64,000 nt of DNA, taken from positions 61,474-125,473 of the forward strand of contig JBNAVJ010000006.1 in NCBI GenBank assembly GCA_049700455.1. Direction: 5' to 3'. The DNA comes from JBNAVJ01 sp049700455 (GTDB lineage Bacteria > Bacteroidota > Ignavibacteria > Tepidaquicellales > Tepidaquicellaceae). The position numbers and the translations under genes are program-made. The notes under the pieces are model-generated. The model was not told the DNA's origin and did not search any database. It saw only the letters and a list, made by a program, of their open reading frames with translations. Shown one piece after another: positions 1-9,090 of this stretch; the first letter of the stretch is position 1, and each line of letters begins with the position of its first letter.

Positions 1-108
1 ACCTCTTGATAAGTTATCAATAACAATAACATTATGTCCTGCTTGAATATAAGTATCTACAATATGAGAACCAATAAAACCAGCCCCTCCGGTTACAAGT
101 ATATTCAT
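1..108 (-). CDS. NAD-dependent epimerase/dehydratase (UDP-glucose 4-epimerase-like), N-terminal fragment
   Basis: Only the first 36 residues lie in the window; the gene continues past base 1. The reverse strand reads MNILVTGGAGFIGSHIVD, the Rossmann glycine motif GxxGxxG of extended short-chain dehydrogenases that bind NAD(P), followed after about 11 residues by the VIVIDNLSRG strand and acidic end typical of GalE-like sugar-nucleotide epimerases. Its ATG (106-108) overlaps the TGA stop of purD (105-107) as ATGA, which suggests translational coupling in an operon with purD and the glycosyltransferase upstream. The exact substrate cannot be told from this fragment; other nucleotide-sugar dehydratases start the same way. 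Confidence 0.85.
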   Translation of the reverse strand, partial: MNILVTGGAGFIGSHIVDTYIQAGHNVIVIDNLSRG

Positions 109-1409
109 TCTACATCTCCTATTTTTTCGAAATACCTGAATCCAATGTCTCTTCTATAATATTTATTTTTAAAATGTATTTTCTGAACACAATTGTATGC
201 AGAGTCTTTTGCTTCTCTCATAGTATTTTTGCTTAGTCCCACAACAGATAATACTCGTCCCCCTGAGGTAATAATTTTGTTGTTACTGCTTTTTGTTCCT
301 GAGTGAAAAATAAGGCAGCTTTCATTACACTGATCCAGTCCAGTAACTTCAAATCCAGTTTCATATTTATCAGGATAACCATTTGAGGCAAGTATAACAC
401 AAAAAGCATAGTTGTTTTCAATAGAAAGTTTATATTCTGATAAGGTTCTATCGGCTGTTCTTAAGAGTAATTCAAGAAAGTCAGATTTAATAAGAGGCAA
501 TACAACCTGAGTTTCCGGGTCACCAAACCTGCAATTAAACTCAATAACGTAGGGTTCATTATTAATAATCATCAATCCACAATAAAGACATCCTGTATAT
601 GTAATACCTTCAGAAGCCATTGCATTCAAAATTGGGGAAACAATTCTGGATTGAATTTTGTCGTTTAATGTTTCATCAACAAATACATCAGCCGGAGCAT
701 AAGCTCCCATTCCTCCAGTATTTTTTCCTGTATCCTTCTCCCCAACTTTCTTATGGTCCTGTGCATATGGAAGACAAACGAAATTGTTACCATCAGTGAG
801 GATAAATAAGGAAAGTTCATAACCCTGCAAAAATTCTTCTACAACAAAGTATTCTCCAGCTGAACCAAATACTTTTAGGCGGGTAAAATCTTCTATTGTT
901 TTTCTTGCATCTTCATAAGATTGTGCTATTACTACACCTTTTCCTGCTGCAAGACCATCAGCCTTAATAACAAGTGGATAATTAGAATGTCGGAGAAGTT
1001 CGTCAGCCTCTTTAAGAGTACTGTGTGAGAAGGTTTGGAATTTTGCAGTGGGTATAGAATATTTTGCCATCAGATTTTTGGCGAAAATCTTACTTGATTC
1101 TATACGTGCTGCGGATTTTGATGGTCCAAAAATACGTAAACCGTTTGCTATAAATTCATCAACTATTCCATTGGCAAGTGGTTGCTCAGGTCCTACAACT
1201 GTGAAATCGATTTTATTATCGAGAGCATAATTAACAAGAGCCTTTATATCTGTTGGGGCAATGGGAACAGGTTCTGCTATGCTGTTAACTCCGGGATTGC
1301 CTACTGTAATATAAAGCTTTGATTTTGTATCAATGAAACTTGGAGAGTGAAATATCTGATAGGCAATTGCACTTTCTCTACCGCCATTTCCAACTATGAG
1401 AATTTTCAT
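105..1409 (-). CDS. purD: Phosphoribosylamine-glycine ligase (GAR synthetase)
   Basis: This ATP-grasp enzyme joins glycine to 5-phosphoribosylamine in the second step of de novo purine synthesis, in the cytoplasm. The 434 residues match the usual family length. Visible family motifs are the N-terminal GNGGRE loop, VVGPEQPLANGIVDEF, IFGPSKSAARIESSK, the ATP-grasp core VIKADGLAAGKGVV, the QDHKKVGEKDTGKNTGGMG loop, and the metal-binding EFNCRFGDPETQ segment. It follows the glycosyltransferase gene by only 3 bases and its stop overlaps the epimerase start, so the three genes are probably cotranscribed. There is no sign of damage. The operon mixes purine synthesis with surface-sugar genes, which may simply reflect compact gene packing. 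Confidence 0.97.
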   Translation of the reverse strand: MKILIVGNGGRESAIAYQIFHSPSFIDTKSKLYITVGNPGVNSIAEPVPIAPTDIKALVNYALDNKIDFTVVGPEQPLANGIVDEFIANGLRIFGPSKSAARIESSKIFAKNLMAKYSIPTAKFQTFSHSTLKEADELLRHSNYPLVIKADGLAAGKGVVIAQSYEDARKTIEDFTRLKVFGSAGEYFVVEEFLQGYELSLFILTDGNNFVCLPYAQDHKKVGEKDTGKNTGGMGAYAPADVFVDETLNDKIQSRIVSPILNAMASEGITYTGCLYCGLMIINNEPYVIEFNCRFGDPETQVVLPLIKSDFLELLLRTADRTLSEYKLSIENNYAFCVILASNGYPDKYETGFEVTGLDQCNESCLIFHSGTKSSNNKIITSGGRVLSVVGLSKNTMREAKDSAYNCVQKIHFKNKYYRRDIGFRYFEKIGDVE

Positions 1410-1412
1410 TTT

Positions 1413-2708
1413 TTATTCTATATCAATTAAGTAGTTAAGCTCTTTTGCAAGATCTGCAGCCATCAATTTTCTATCATAGGCTTTTACCATTTCCTCATCC
1501 GGTTTGGGCATTTTGTTTGATTCCCATAGCAAAAAGTATTCGTAAATTGCATTGGCAATCAATAGTGGGTTTTCTTCATTTACAAATTTGACTGCCTTAT
1601 ACTTTTCAAGAAGTTTTTTTGTTACACCTTCCGGGATGCAGGCAATAATGTTTTTTCTGGAGCCAATATACTCCCCAAATTTTCCGGGCATAGCAGCATC
1701 TTCATTTTCTCCACGACTTATAAGAAGAAATAGAACGTCTGAAGCCAATATGTATTTTATGCATTCGTGATGATTAATGTAACCAGTTAGATTAAGCTGA
1801 TTGAGAATACCGAGTTTCTTTGAATACTTAAGATGTTCTTTTGAAAATACCCCGAGGAAACAAAATTCAATTTTTTGCCTTAAATCGGGATGCCTGTCAA
1901 ATAAAATCTTAATTGCATCGAAATAAAATTTAGGATTACGTGTATAAAAACTTCCAGAATAAGTAACTCTCATTTTGTTTATCAGGGGAAGTTTTTTGGT
2001 CAAAGCATATTCGAAATCTTCACTATCATATCCGTGAGGGAAAATTTTAATATCGTTATAACTTATATTAACGTCCTCATATCGTGAAATAATCAATTCC
2101 TTTACCCTGCGGTTTGTCGTAATTACCAGATTGGCATCTTTAAGTATTTCGCGTTCCAGTTTAATATTTTTCCATTTGTGAAATGGGGTAGGGTAAAAAT
2201 TTAAGACTTTACTATCAACCCAGGCATCTCTATAATCAATTGCCAGAGGAATAGAATATTTTTTCTTTACAGCCTGCCCAATTAGAAAGTCTGTATAAGG
2301 AGGGGCAGTAGCATACACAACTTGAAATCCATTATATTTTTTCCATACCTCATCAATTTTTTTAAGGGCTTTTTTCTTCCAGAGAATTTTGCTGTCAGGA
2401 ATGAAAATAAACGATGATATTAGACTTCTAAATTTTCTGAATTGCTCCTTTGGTACCCGAGTGACGATTTTTGTGAGGTCGAGCTCTTTATCTGCTGTTC
2501 TTTCAATTATGATCCCATTTCTGATGGCTTCTTCCAATAGAAATTCATCTACCGCAAAATAAGTTTTTGGCATAGTTGTTAGAACAACTGGTTGCCAATT
2601 ATAATTGGTAAGGTATTTTGCAAATTTAAGTGTGCGTTGTACCCCTCCCATTCCCATCGGTGGGAAATAATATGATATAATCAGCACTTTATTAGTAGTG
2701 ATTGCCAA
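1413..2708 (-). CDS. Glycosyltransferase, GT4-like (GT-B fold)
   Basis: A 431-residue cytoplasmic or membrane-associated sugar transferase. The N-terminus (KVLIISYYFPPMGMGGVQRT) is the classic GT4 start with the donor-side glycine-rich loop; a Rossmann-like second half has the VTYSGSFY strand, a LTGYINHHE segment, the ASDVLFLLISRGENED region and AAMPGKFGEYIGSRKNI, which matches the GKxxEYxxxxKPI acceptor/nucleotide region of this family. It is the first gene of a minus-strand run with purD and the epimerase fragment, and is divergent from the histidine kinase gene at 2974; the shared 265-base spacer should hold promoters for both. Sugar donor and acceptor are unknown; a role in lipopolysaccharide or exopolysaccharide is inferred only from the family and the epimerase neighbour. 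Confidence 0.85.
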   Translation of the reverse strand: MAITTNKVLIISYYFPPMGMGGVQRTLKFAKYLTNYNWQPVVLTTMPKTYFAVDEFLLEEAIRNGIIIERTADKELDLTKIVTRVPKEQFRKFRSLISSFIFIPDSKILWKKKALKKIDEVWKKYNGFQVVYATAPPYTDFLIGQAVKKKYSIPLAIDYRDAWVDSKVLNFYPTPFHKWKNIKLEREILKDANLVITTNRRVKELIISRYEDVNISYNDIKIFPHGYDSEDFEYALTKKLPLINKMRVTYSGSFYTRNPKFYFDAIKILFDRHPDLRQKIEFCFLGVFSKEHLKYSKKLGILNQLNLTGYINHHECIKYILASDVLFLLISRGENEDAAMPGKFGEYIGSRKNIIACIPEGVTKKLLEKYKAVKFVNEENPLLIANAIYEYFLLWESNKMPKPDEEMVKAYDRKLMAADLAKELNYLIDIE

Positions 2709-2973
2709 ATATTACCCCCTCTAAATCATTTTTACAAAACATAAATAATAAAGGTAGTTAAATTGGCTGTTTTTTTCAATCCATATATTTAAGTAAAGGA
2801 TAAACAGCCTTTAAGGTGGAAGAAATTTTCGAAAAATTCTTAGAATTAGTTTTGAATTTAAATCACAATGCAGATAGATTTTATTGTTTTAAATAAATAC
2901 TTATTTTTTTATAATTAAAAGGATAAAGGGATTTTTTGAAGGACATTATTCAATAATATAAAGTTCTGCTCTG

Positions 2974-4179
2974 ATGAACAAAGGGAATATTCTCATAGTT
3001 GAAGACGACTTCCTTACTGCTACTATTCTAAAAAAACATCTGACAAAAAATGATTATAATGTTATTGCAATTGCTAATAATGCCAATGACGCCATCAAAT
3101 TTGTGGAAAAGGGGCAGCCAGACTTGGTATTGATGGACATCTTTTTGAAGGATAGTATTGATGGGATTGAGATTGCTAATCTTATACGGAAGCAGATTGA
3201 TATTCCTATAATTTATCTGACAGCCGATTCGAGTGAAGAAACCATTGCAAGAGCTAAGATTACAGATGCATTTAGCTACCTTGTTAAACCGGTTAATGCA
3301 AAACTGCTCATTACAAATGTAGAATTAGCTTTACGAAGACAACATCTTTATCATAGGCAAATTCTTGAAACGCTAAAAAAGGTTAACGATGAACTTGAAC
3401 AAAAAGTCAAAGAACGGACAGCAGAACTCGAAAAGGCGCTTGAAGAGTTAAGAAATGAAATTTATCACCGTAAGCAGGTTGAGGAGGCGCTTCGAAAGGC
3501 AGACCGTTTGGCAACAATAGGAAAAATGTCAGCTATCCTTTCTCATGAAATTAGGAATCCTTTAAATTCAATTAAAATTAATACAGACATTCTTGTCCAA
3601 ACACTAAATCTATCTCCTACCCAATCCCGTCGGTTGCAGATAATTCAAAAAGAGGTCAATCGCCTTGATAATCTTTTAAAAGAGGTGTTATTCTTTTCCA
3701 GAACTGCAGAACTCAGGTATTCTGAGTTTAATCTAAGATTGTTGGTAGATGCAATTTATCATCAAATCAAGCCTACACTGGAAGAGAAGCATATTAATTT
3801 TGTTAATCATTTACCGGATTTAACAATTTCTGCTGATTCTGAAAAACTTAAACAGGTCTTTCTCAATCTAATTATAAACGCTATTGATGCCATTGGGGAC
3901 AACGGAAGTATAAAGATATCCTTGTTAATAAATGACTTTGTTGATATTTATATTGAAGATAGTGGTAGTGGTATTCCTGAACCTGATAAGCTCTTTGAAC
4001 CTTTTTATACTACAAAAACAATGGGAACTGGGCTTGGACTATTTATATCTCAAAATATAATTGAACAACACAAAGGGGAATTAAAATTGGTTTCAAGTCA
4101 ACCGGGTAAAACAATCTTTCAAATTCGACTACCAGATAAAATAAATATAAAACAAAATGGAGAAGATTCTCATAATTGA
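2974..4179 (+). CDS. Receiver domain-histidine kinase (hybrid two-component protein)
   Basis: A 401-residue cytoplasmic signalling protein with no membrane segment. Residues 4-120 form a receiver domain (acidic pair E10 D11, phosphoacceptor D55 in LVLMDIF, K105 in LVKP). A coiled coil with the KVKERTAELEKAL signature (about 135-180) leads to a HisKA domain with phospho-donor H191 in SHEIRNPLNS, and a HATPase_c domain with N box NLIINAIDA, G1 box DSGSGIPEP and G2 box GTGLGLFIS. An N-terminal rather than C-terminal receiver means it probably takes a phosphate or signal from another kinase. The next gene, an NtrC-type regulator, overlaps its end by 23 bases, so the two are almost certainly a cotranslated pair. 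Confidence 0.95.
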   Translation: MNKGNILIVEDDFLTATILKKHLTKNDYNVIAIANNANDAIKFVEKGQPDLVLMDIFLKDSIDGIEIANLIRKQIDIPIIYLTADSSEETIARAKITDAFSYLVKPVNAKLLITNVELALRRQHLYHRQILETLKKVNDELEQKVKERTAELEKALEELRNEIYHRKQVEEALRKADRLATIGKMSAILSHEIRNPLNSIKINTDILVQTLNLSPTQSRRLQIIQKEVNRLDNLLKEVLFFSRTAELRYSEFNLRLLVDAIYHQIKPTLEEKHINFVNHLPDLTISADSEKLKQVFLNLIINAIDAIGDNGSIKISLLINDFVDIYIEDSGSGIPEPDKLFEPFYTTKTMGTGLGLFISQNIIEQHKGELKLVSSQPGKTIFQIRLPDKINIKQNGEDSHN

Positions 4180-5509
4180 TGATGACGAGTCAACCAGGGA
4201 GAGTTTATCAATATTCCTTCAGGAATTGAATTATGAAACACATATTGCTGAGAATGGAAAAAAAGGGATTGAACTGGCGAAAAAAATATTGCCGGATTTG
4301 GTAATTACAGATATTAAAATGCCCGATATAGATGGACTGGAAGTATTATCAGAGGTAAAATCTATTGATGAGTTAATTCAGGTAATAATAATTACTGCGT
4401 TTGATGATATGGGTTCTACCATTACCGCTATGCAAAAGGGTGCTTATGATTATATTGAGAAGCCGATAGATATAAATCGATTGAAGATATCTGTTTTTAG
4501 AAGCCTTGAGAGTCGCCGCTTGAGCAAGAAACTTGAAGTTGTAAGCACAGAGGCGGGTCCTGAATATGAACTGAATAACACACTGGTTGGAAAGTCGCGT
4601 GCTATGAGGGAGATATTCAAAAAGATTGGTCAAGCATCTGCTACAAGGGTTACAGTTTTGATACAGGGGGAGAGTGGAACTGGTAAGGAACTTATTGCAA
4701 AAATTATTCACAATAGTGGAATTACTGCTGGACAACCTTTTATAGCAATCAATTGTACCTCCTTACCTGAAACTCTTCTGGAGAGCGAGCTTTTTGGGCA
4801 TGTTAAGGGGGCTTTTACTGATGCAATCAAAGATAAACGTGGAAAGTTTGAGTTGGCAGGGGAGGGAACAATTTTTCTGGACGAAGTTTCAGAAATGTCA
4901 TTTAATTTACAGGCTAAATTACTCAGAGTCTTACAGGAAAGAGAATTTGAACGAGTGGGTGGTGAACACACTATCCCTATGAAAGCAAGAGTAATTGCTG
5001 CTACGAATAAAGACCTTGAAAAATTAGTTCCAGAAGGAAAGTTTAGAGAAGATTTATTTTATAGATTGAGTGTCTTTACGATTTTTACTCCACCGCTTAG
5101 GGAAAGAAAAGAAGATATTGAACCTCTTGTAAAACATCTTCTTGAAAAGATTAATTTAACTTTACATAAGAACGTTAGAAAAGTACCTCAAGATGTATTA
5201 GCTATCCTGAAGTCTTATAACTGGAAAGGAAATGTCAGAGAACTCGAAAATACTTTAATGCAAGCAGTTGTTTTGTCAAAAGGAGATGTCCTTGAAAAAG
5301 AAAATATCCTCCTCCGCAAAGAAGACATCAATGAAGAAAATGAAACAATCGGTAATTTTCTGAGTCTTGCTGAACTGGAAGAAAAACACATTCGGGCAAT
5401 TTTGAATAAAACTAATTGGGATATAACCCGTGCCTGTCAAATCTTAAAGATTGGCCGTGCTACTATATATAGAAAAATAAAAGAGTATAATATAGATAAA
5501 AATAAATAA
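4157..5509 (+). CDS. NtrC-family sigma54-dependent response regulator
   Basis: A 450-residue enhancer-binding protein that would activate RNA polymerase carrying sigma54. It has a receiver domain (D52 in LVITDIKMPD, K102), an AAA+ domain with Walker A GESGTGKE (171-178) and Walker B TIFLDE (238-243), and a Fis-type helix-turn-helix near the C-terminus (ITRACQILKIGRATIYRKI). The sigma54-contacting loop reads GAFTDA (218-223), not the canonical GAFTGA. It overlaps the histidine kinase by 23 bases. A sigma54-like promoter lies about 190 bases downstream, and a near-perfect one lies upstream of the Nfr-like operon at 18449. Both are plausible targets, but binding is inferred, not seen. Confidence 0.95.
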   Translation: MEKILIIDDDESTRESLSIFLQELNYETHIAENGKKGIELAKKILPDLVITDIKMPDIDGLEVLSEVKSIDELIQVIIITAFDDMGSTITAMQKGAYDYIEKPIDINRLKISVFRSLESRRLSKKLEVVSTEAGPEYELNNTLVGKSRAMREIFKKIGQASATRVTVLIQGESGTGKELIAKIIHNSGITAGQPFIAINCTSLPETLLESELFGHVKGAFTDAIKDKRGKFELAGEGTIFLDEVSEMSFNLQAKLLRVLQEREFERVGGEHTIPMKARVIAATNKDLEKLVPEGKFREDLFYRLSVFTIFTPPLRERKEDIEPLVKHLLEKINLTLHKNVRKVPQDVLAILKSYNWKGNVRELENTLMQAVVLSKGDVLEKENILLRKEDINEENETIGNFLSLAELEEKHIRAILNKTNWDITRACQILKIGRATIYRKIKEYNIDKNK

Positions 5510-5696
5510 CTCCCTATTTGCACCATATATTTTTCAGGTTTTAATCTTGCTTTTCTTATTCCACTTACCTTTTCCAATTTAGCAATGAATTTTTTGGAAT
5601 TAGTATCAACGTCTAAATATGAGATTTAAAGTTCCAAATTGAGAATTGTTACACAATCAAAACCTTAAAAACTATCAAAATTTTATGGTCCTACTC

Positions 5697-5712
5697 TGGC
5701 ATAATATTTGTA
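5697..5712 (+). promoter_or_regulatory. Sigma54-like -24/-12 promoter
   Basis: The sequence TGGCATAATATTTGTA has the -24 TGGCA and -12 TTG elements at the exact spacing of sigma54 promoters; the -12 C is replaced by T, so it is weaker than consensus. The core AATATTTG is shared with the better site at 18449. Transcription would start near 5723, 19 bases before the first microprotein ATG. Upstream there are three TTCCAA half-sites (5572, 5594 inverted, 5632) and a short inverted repeat ATTGT-TAC-ACAAT (5645-5657), possible activator sites but not convincing on their own. Confidence 0.55.
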
Positions 5713-5741
5713 AAATATTATATGAACTAAAAAGTTGAGCT

Positions 5742-5837
5742 ATGGAAAACAAAAAAATTACAAAAGTCGATTTAAGTTTTCTTGGCATAGTTGCAGTCTT
5801 AATAGTTATACTTCTTGCAGGATTTATTGTGAGTTAA
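5742..5837 (+). CDS. 31-residue single-pass membrane microprotein
   Basis: ATG at 5742 opens a 31-codon frame: a charged N-terminus (MENKKITKVD) followed by about 20 hydrophobic residues (LSFLGIVAVLIVILLAGFIV) and a final Ser. This is a typical one-helix inner-membrane microprotein with a positive cytoplasmic end. It follows a sigma54-like promoter and is followed after 24 bases by a second frame of near-identical layout (acidic/basic head, D-[LV]-x-F, one helix, terminal Ser). No known family is recognised. The pairing, the promoter and the shared terminator at 6068 support real translation; chance short ORFs cannot be excluded for either alone. Confidence 0.5.
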   Translation: MENKKITKVDLSFLGIVAVLIVILLAGFIVS

Positions 5838-5861
5838 TGGTTTTATACGTAGAACTCAGGT

Positions 5862-5960
5862 ATGAAAGCTAAGTCCTTTAGAGAAAGTGATGTGTTTTTT
5901 ATTGCATTAATTTTATTTCTGGTGATGATTATTATAGTAGGAGTCTTGATAGGCAGTTAA
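5862..5960 (+). CDS. 32-residue single-pass membrane microprotein, second of a pair
   Basis: ATG at 5862 opens a 32-codon frame: MKAKSFRESD then a hydrophobic helix (VFFIALILFLVMIIIVGVLI) ending Gly-Ser. It resembles the preceding 31-residue frame in length, topology, the D-[LV]-x-F helix start and the Ser end, so the two look like diverged tandem copies or a two-component pair. They sit between the NtrC-type regulator gene and a strong hairpin terminator, with no other frame on this strand. Function unknown; one-helix peptides of this kind often modulate membrane sensors or transporters, which is only a suggestion. Confidence 0.5.
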   Translation: MKAKSFRESDVFFIALILFLVMIIIVGVLIGS

Positions 5961-6067
5961 AAGAAAATGTTTAAAGAAAGAGAAGAAAGTCTATTGAGAA
6001 AAGGGTAATCATTTGTTTATAAGCAGTTAAACAAGGTAGTAACTCTTGTCCCCATATATTCAATCGA

Positions 6068-6100
6068 TGCTCCTTATTATTTAATAAGGAGCATTTTTTT
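6068..6100 (+). terminator. Rho-independent terminator after the microprotein genes
   Basis: A perfect 10-base-pair stem (TGCTCCTTAT / ATAAGGAGCA) with a 6-base loop is followed on the plus strand by seven T. It overlaps the last codons of the convergent peptidase gene. The T run is only on the plus side, so its main role should be to end transcripts from 5697-5960. Confidence 0.85.
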
Positions 6101-8527
6101 AGTTTCACGAAACTTTAAAGTCTTCAGAGTATAGAAATAAACTCCGGATGAAAGTTCAGATGCGTTAAATCTAACTTCATAATAACCTGGTTCGAGCGTT
6201 TCACTTAATAAAACCCTCAAAAGTTTTCCTGTTACATCATAAATCAGAAGTGTTGAAAAGGTTTTTTGCGGCAATTGAAACCTGATTGCTGTTGAGGGAT
6301 TAAATGGGTTTGGGAAATTGTTTTCAAGTTTATAAGAGTCTGGTATATTAGAAGTGAGAAGTTTTATTCCTGTTGAAACAGAAAATTTCCACCAGTTACT
6401 TTTAAGACCCCATCCAATCTGGTTTTTAGCTGTTACACGCCAATAAAGTGGTGTATTTGAAGGTAGATTAGTTTCAGTTTTCAAAGAATCAGGTACGTTT
6501 CGGACAATTTTCCAATTCATTGAGATAGTATCATTTGTGATTTCCAGCATATAGGAAATACCAGCAGGATTCTCCCCTAATATTTGATTTTTTGCTTTGA
6601 ACCACTTAAAAGTAATAGGCTGGACAAGATTTATGGCATTGTTAGGAGGTTCCGCCAATACGACCTGTGTCGGAACGCCAAGTGTTGAAAAATTCCAGAC
6701 CGGTGAAAAACTGCTTTCTCCAACTTCATTTAAGGCTTTAACTTTCCAGTAATATTTTTTGAGTGGTTGTAATGTCTGGAGAAGTTTTGTTGTATCTGTG
6801 AGTAAGCTATCTTTATATGCAATGGTAGAAAATGTTGAGTCTAAAGAAACTAAAAAGTGATATCTCTGAGCGGATGCTGTTTTATACCACTTAAAATAAA
6901 TGTTTGCTGGATCAAGACCGATAGCATTATTATCAGGAGAAGAAAGCACCGGAGTTTGGGGTAACTGTTTCACTGTAAGGTACTTACTCATTGTATCATT
7001 TTCAGGATATTCATCGCCAACTAAATTTGTTACAACCTGAATTTTATAAATACCTTCACCAAGAGTCGTAGGAGCAAAATTAAGTTGTATTGAAGAACCA
7101 GAAGTAAGGTTTATAATTGTTTGCTGTTGATTGTAAATAAGATTTTGTCCGGAGTAAATCTTAAAAAAAGCAGGGAATGATTGAGTTGCAGTTCCAAAAT
7201 TAGTGTATGTTGCCATAGGTGTTAACTGTCCAGCGGGGAAATAATTGGGTATATCAATTGAAAAAGGACCTACATTATTTGCTACATTTGGTCCCAATCC
7301 AAGATTAACTACAACAGTTTGTGTTGTGTCTGGAATTTTTTTAGGAGTTTCAGAGGAAACTGAATTCATACCCCAGTTTTTGTAAAAGACAGAAAAATGT
7401 AAAACAAAGCCGCCAATACCATCAGGTAATGTATCACGTGCGTTTAGACAGATAGTGCGAGGTTCATTAGGATTTAAGTTATCTTTGCCATCACTCAAGT
7501 CAAACACAATATTGTTATTCGGGAACGGACGATCAGCATTGGGACCCATATAAAAATTGAAAAAAGATTTTTCCCACTGACATTGACAGGAGCTTTTAAT
7601 AGAAAAAGATAGTTTCAGTTTGTATCTTGAACCGTGGTCAAATTTTCCCCTCGCAATAAAAACGGGGGAGTAATGAATGCGGTCAGTGGTAAAATAAGCC
7701 TGCTGCTCTGAAACTAAGCTATTCATTACTGCTTGATAGGACATCCAGAAGTACCCCTGTAAGCCCCAGTTCAACCCCCAGGAATTAACTAACTTAAAAG
7801 CGCCAATTCCGTCGTGAGTTACTCTGCTGTCATCATATCCTACTATTGTAACAGCGTGATATCCACGCAACGAACCAGAAACATCAGCAACACAATAAGT
7901 ATAATTATAGTTCTGAATGTTATCAAAATTTGGATAAACTGCTATACCAAGTACTGCTATATGTCCGTTTGCAAGGTGTTGTTTGAGTTGCTGAATTCCG
8001 CTTAGAGTTGAAGTATTTATCCAGAAAAACTCGTCGGAGCGGTAATCCAGAGCTTTTTGATAAATTGCTTCAGAAGGATAATTTGTGTAATTGGATTGAG
8101 AATAAGGGAAGTCGCTGATTGTTGCGCAACCATTGTCAAGCAGGAGTTTAAAAGCATCTTCGAAAAAGGCACCGTAATCCATTCCACCATTTATGTGATT
8201 ATAAACAAATGCAGGACTGAATATGTGATTCTGATCGAAAACACTCCAGCCATAGTCTTCAAATTCCTGATATGTTTTGTAATAATATCCTACAGCCCAT
8301 CCTACACAACTCCCCTGTTGGCCCTGATCCCCAACAGGAGGCATATTCTGAGAATGGTCTATTATAGTCGGCAGCTTTGAGGTAATTGGTATTTGGGCTT
8401 GTTTAACAAAGGATATTGTCTCAGCCTTTTTGGGGAGAAGTCCTGTTTTGTGTTGCACCTGAGAAAAGGTGAAAATTGGTAATAAGAGAAATAAAAAGAT
8501 AAGGGCCTTAATTTTCATTATAGTCAA
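6077..8527 (-). CDS. Secreted papain-like (C1A) cysteine peptidase with Fn3-type domains and T9SS sorting domain
   Basis: An 816-residue exported protein. A signal peptide (MKIKALIFLFLLLPIFTFS, from Met4; Met1 is an alternative start) precedes a C1-family peptidase domain: oxyanion Gln and catalytic Cys in GDQGQQGSCVGWA, His in GYHAVTIVGYDD, and Asn in LVNSWGLNWG. The middle carries beta-sandwich regions, two of them Fn3-like with the PxxxxxxWNFST pattern. The last 80 residues are a type A T9SS sorting domain (NNFPNPFNPSTAIRFQLP ... SSGVYFYTLKT ... KKMLLIK), so it should cross the outer membrane through the SprA-type translocon encoded at 53737 and be surface-attached or released. Converges with the microprotein genes. 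Substrates unknown. Confidence 0.92.
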   Translation of the reverse strand: MTIMKIKALIFLFLLLPIFTFSQVQHKTGLLPKKAETISFVKQAQIPITSKLPTIIDHSQNMPPVGDQGQQGSCVGWAVGYYYKTYQEFEDYGWSVFDQNHIFSPAFVYNHINGGMDYGAFFEDAFKLLLDNGCATISDFPYSQSNYTNYPSEAIYQKALDYRSDEFFWINTSTLSGIQQLKQHLANGHIAVLGIAVYPNFDNIQNYNYTYCVADVSGSLRGYHAVTIVGYDDSRVTHDGIGAFKLVNSWGLNWGLQGYFWMSYQAVMNSLVSEQQAYFTTDRIHYSPVFIARGKFDHGSRYKLKLSFSIKSSCQCQWEKSFFNFYMGPNADRPFPNNNIVFDLSDGKDNLNPNEPRTICLNARDTLPDGIGGFVLHFSVFYKNWGMNSVSSETPKKIPDTTQTVVVNLGLGPNVANNVGPFSIDIPNYFPAGQLTPMATYTNFGTATQSFPAFFKIYSGQNLIYNQQQTIINLTSGSSIQLNFAPTTLGEGIYKIQVVTNLVGDEYPENDTMSKYLTVKQLPQTPVLSSPDNNAIGLDPANIYFKWYKTASAQRYHFLVSLDSTFSTIAYKDSLLTDTTKLLQTLQPLKKYYWKVKALNEVGESSFSPVWNFSTLGVPTQVVLAEPPNNAINLVQPITFKWFKAKNQILGENPAGISYMLEITNDTISMNWKIVRNVPDSLKTETNLPSNTPLYWRVTAKNQIGWGLKSNWWKFSVSTGIKLLTSNIPDSYKLENNFPNPFNPSTAIRFQLPQKTFSTLLIYDVTGKLLRVLLSETLEPGYYEVRFNASELSSGVYFYTLKTLKFRETKKMLLIK

Positions 8528-9090
8528 TTTTCCGATAAAATAACTTAATGGGATTATATCTACAAGGTAAAATAAGTTAAAATTTAACTTGCAGGCTCTA
8601 TTTTTTTAGTTAAGAAAACAACAAGGCTCAATTTTATAAATCAAATGCACAAAAAGAAATTATGGTTGGAATCTAACTATTAAAGGTAGAGAAATTCTCA
8701 GGTTAGATGTAAATAAGTATAATGTCCCTCTAAGTTGATGAAAAATTCTGATACATTACAGTTAAAATATATTATAGAGATGTATAATCGTTTTTTGTAT
8801 AATAATAAAATAAGGTCAAGGTTCTAAATTACCTGTGTACTATATTTATTTTTTATTTTTTGAGAAGAAAAAATAGGGACGAATTTTTCTCTTTTCTTAA
8901 TTAGATAACTATATTATTTTTATAAAAATTAATTTTGGTTTTTAAACTTTTCCATTTGAAATTAATTATAATTACTTTATTTTTATGATAGTTAAAGAAA
9001 TAGGTGAAAACGGTGATTTTTCTGTTTATTTTATGACTCATAGTATAAAAAGTTTCTGAATCTCATAACACTCCTTACCCCCACTGAAGT
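8528..9090. other. AT-rich intergenic stretch with no convincing gene
   Basis: Very AT-rich sequence between the peptidase start and an orphan terminator. The only frame of note is a 24-codon one on the plus strand (8986-9060, MIVKEIGENGDFSVYFMTHS...), preceded by TATAAT-like bases and followed closely by the terminator at 9091. It could be a small gene or part of an untranslated RNA; neither is supported beyond position. Confidence 0.4.

Noticed and set aside
2709..2973. Sigma54 site TTGGCTGTTTTTTTCAA in the spacer between the glycosyltransferase and kinase genes
   Set aside because: The -12 GC element is missing (C where the invariant G should be).
4373..4971. Two minus-strand frames (120 and 87 codons) opposite the NtrC-type regulator
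   Set aside because: They lie antisense to the strongly conserved AAA+ domain and have no recognisable motif.
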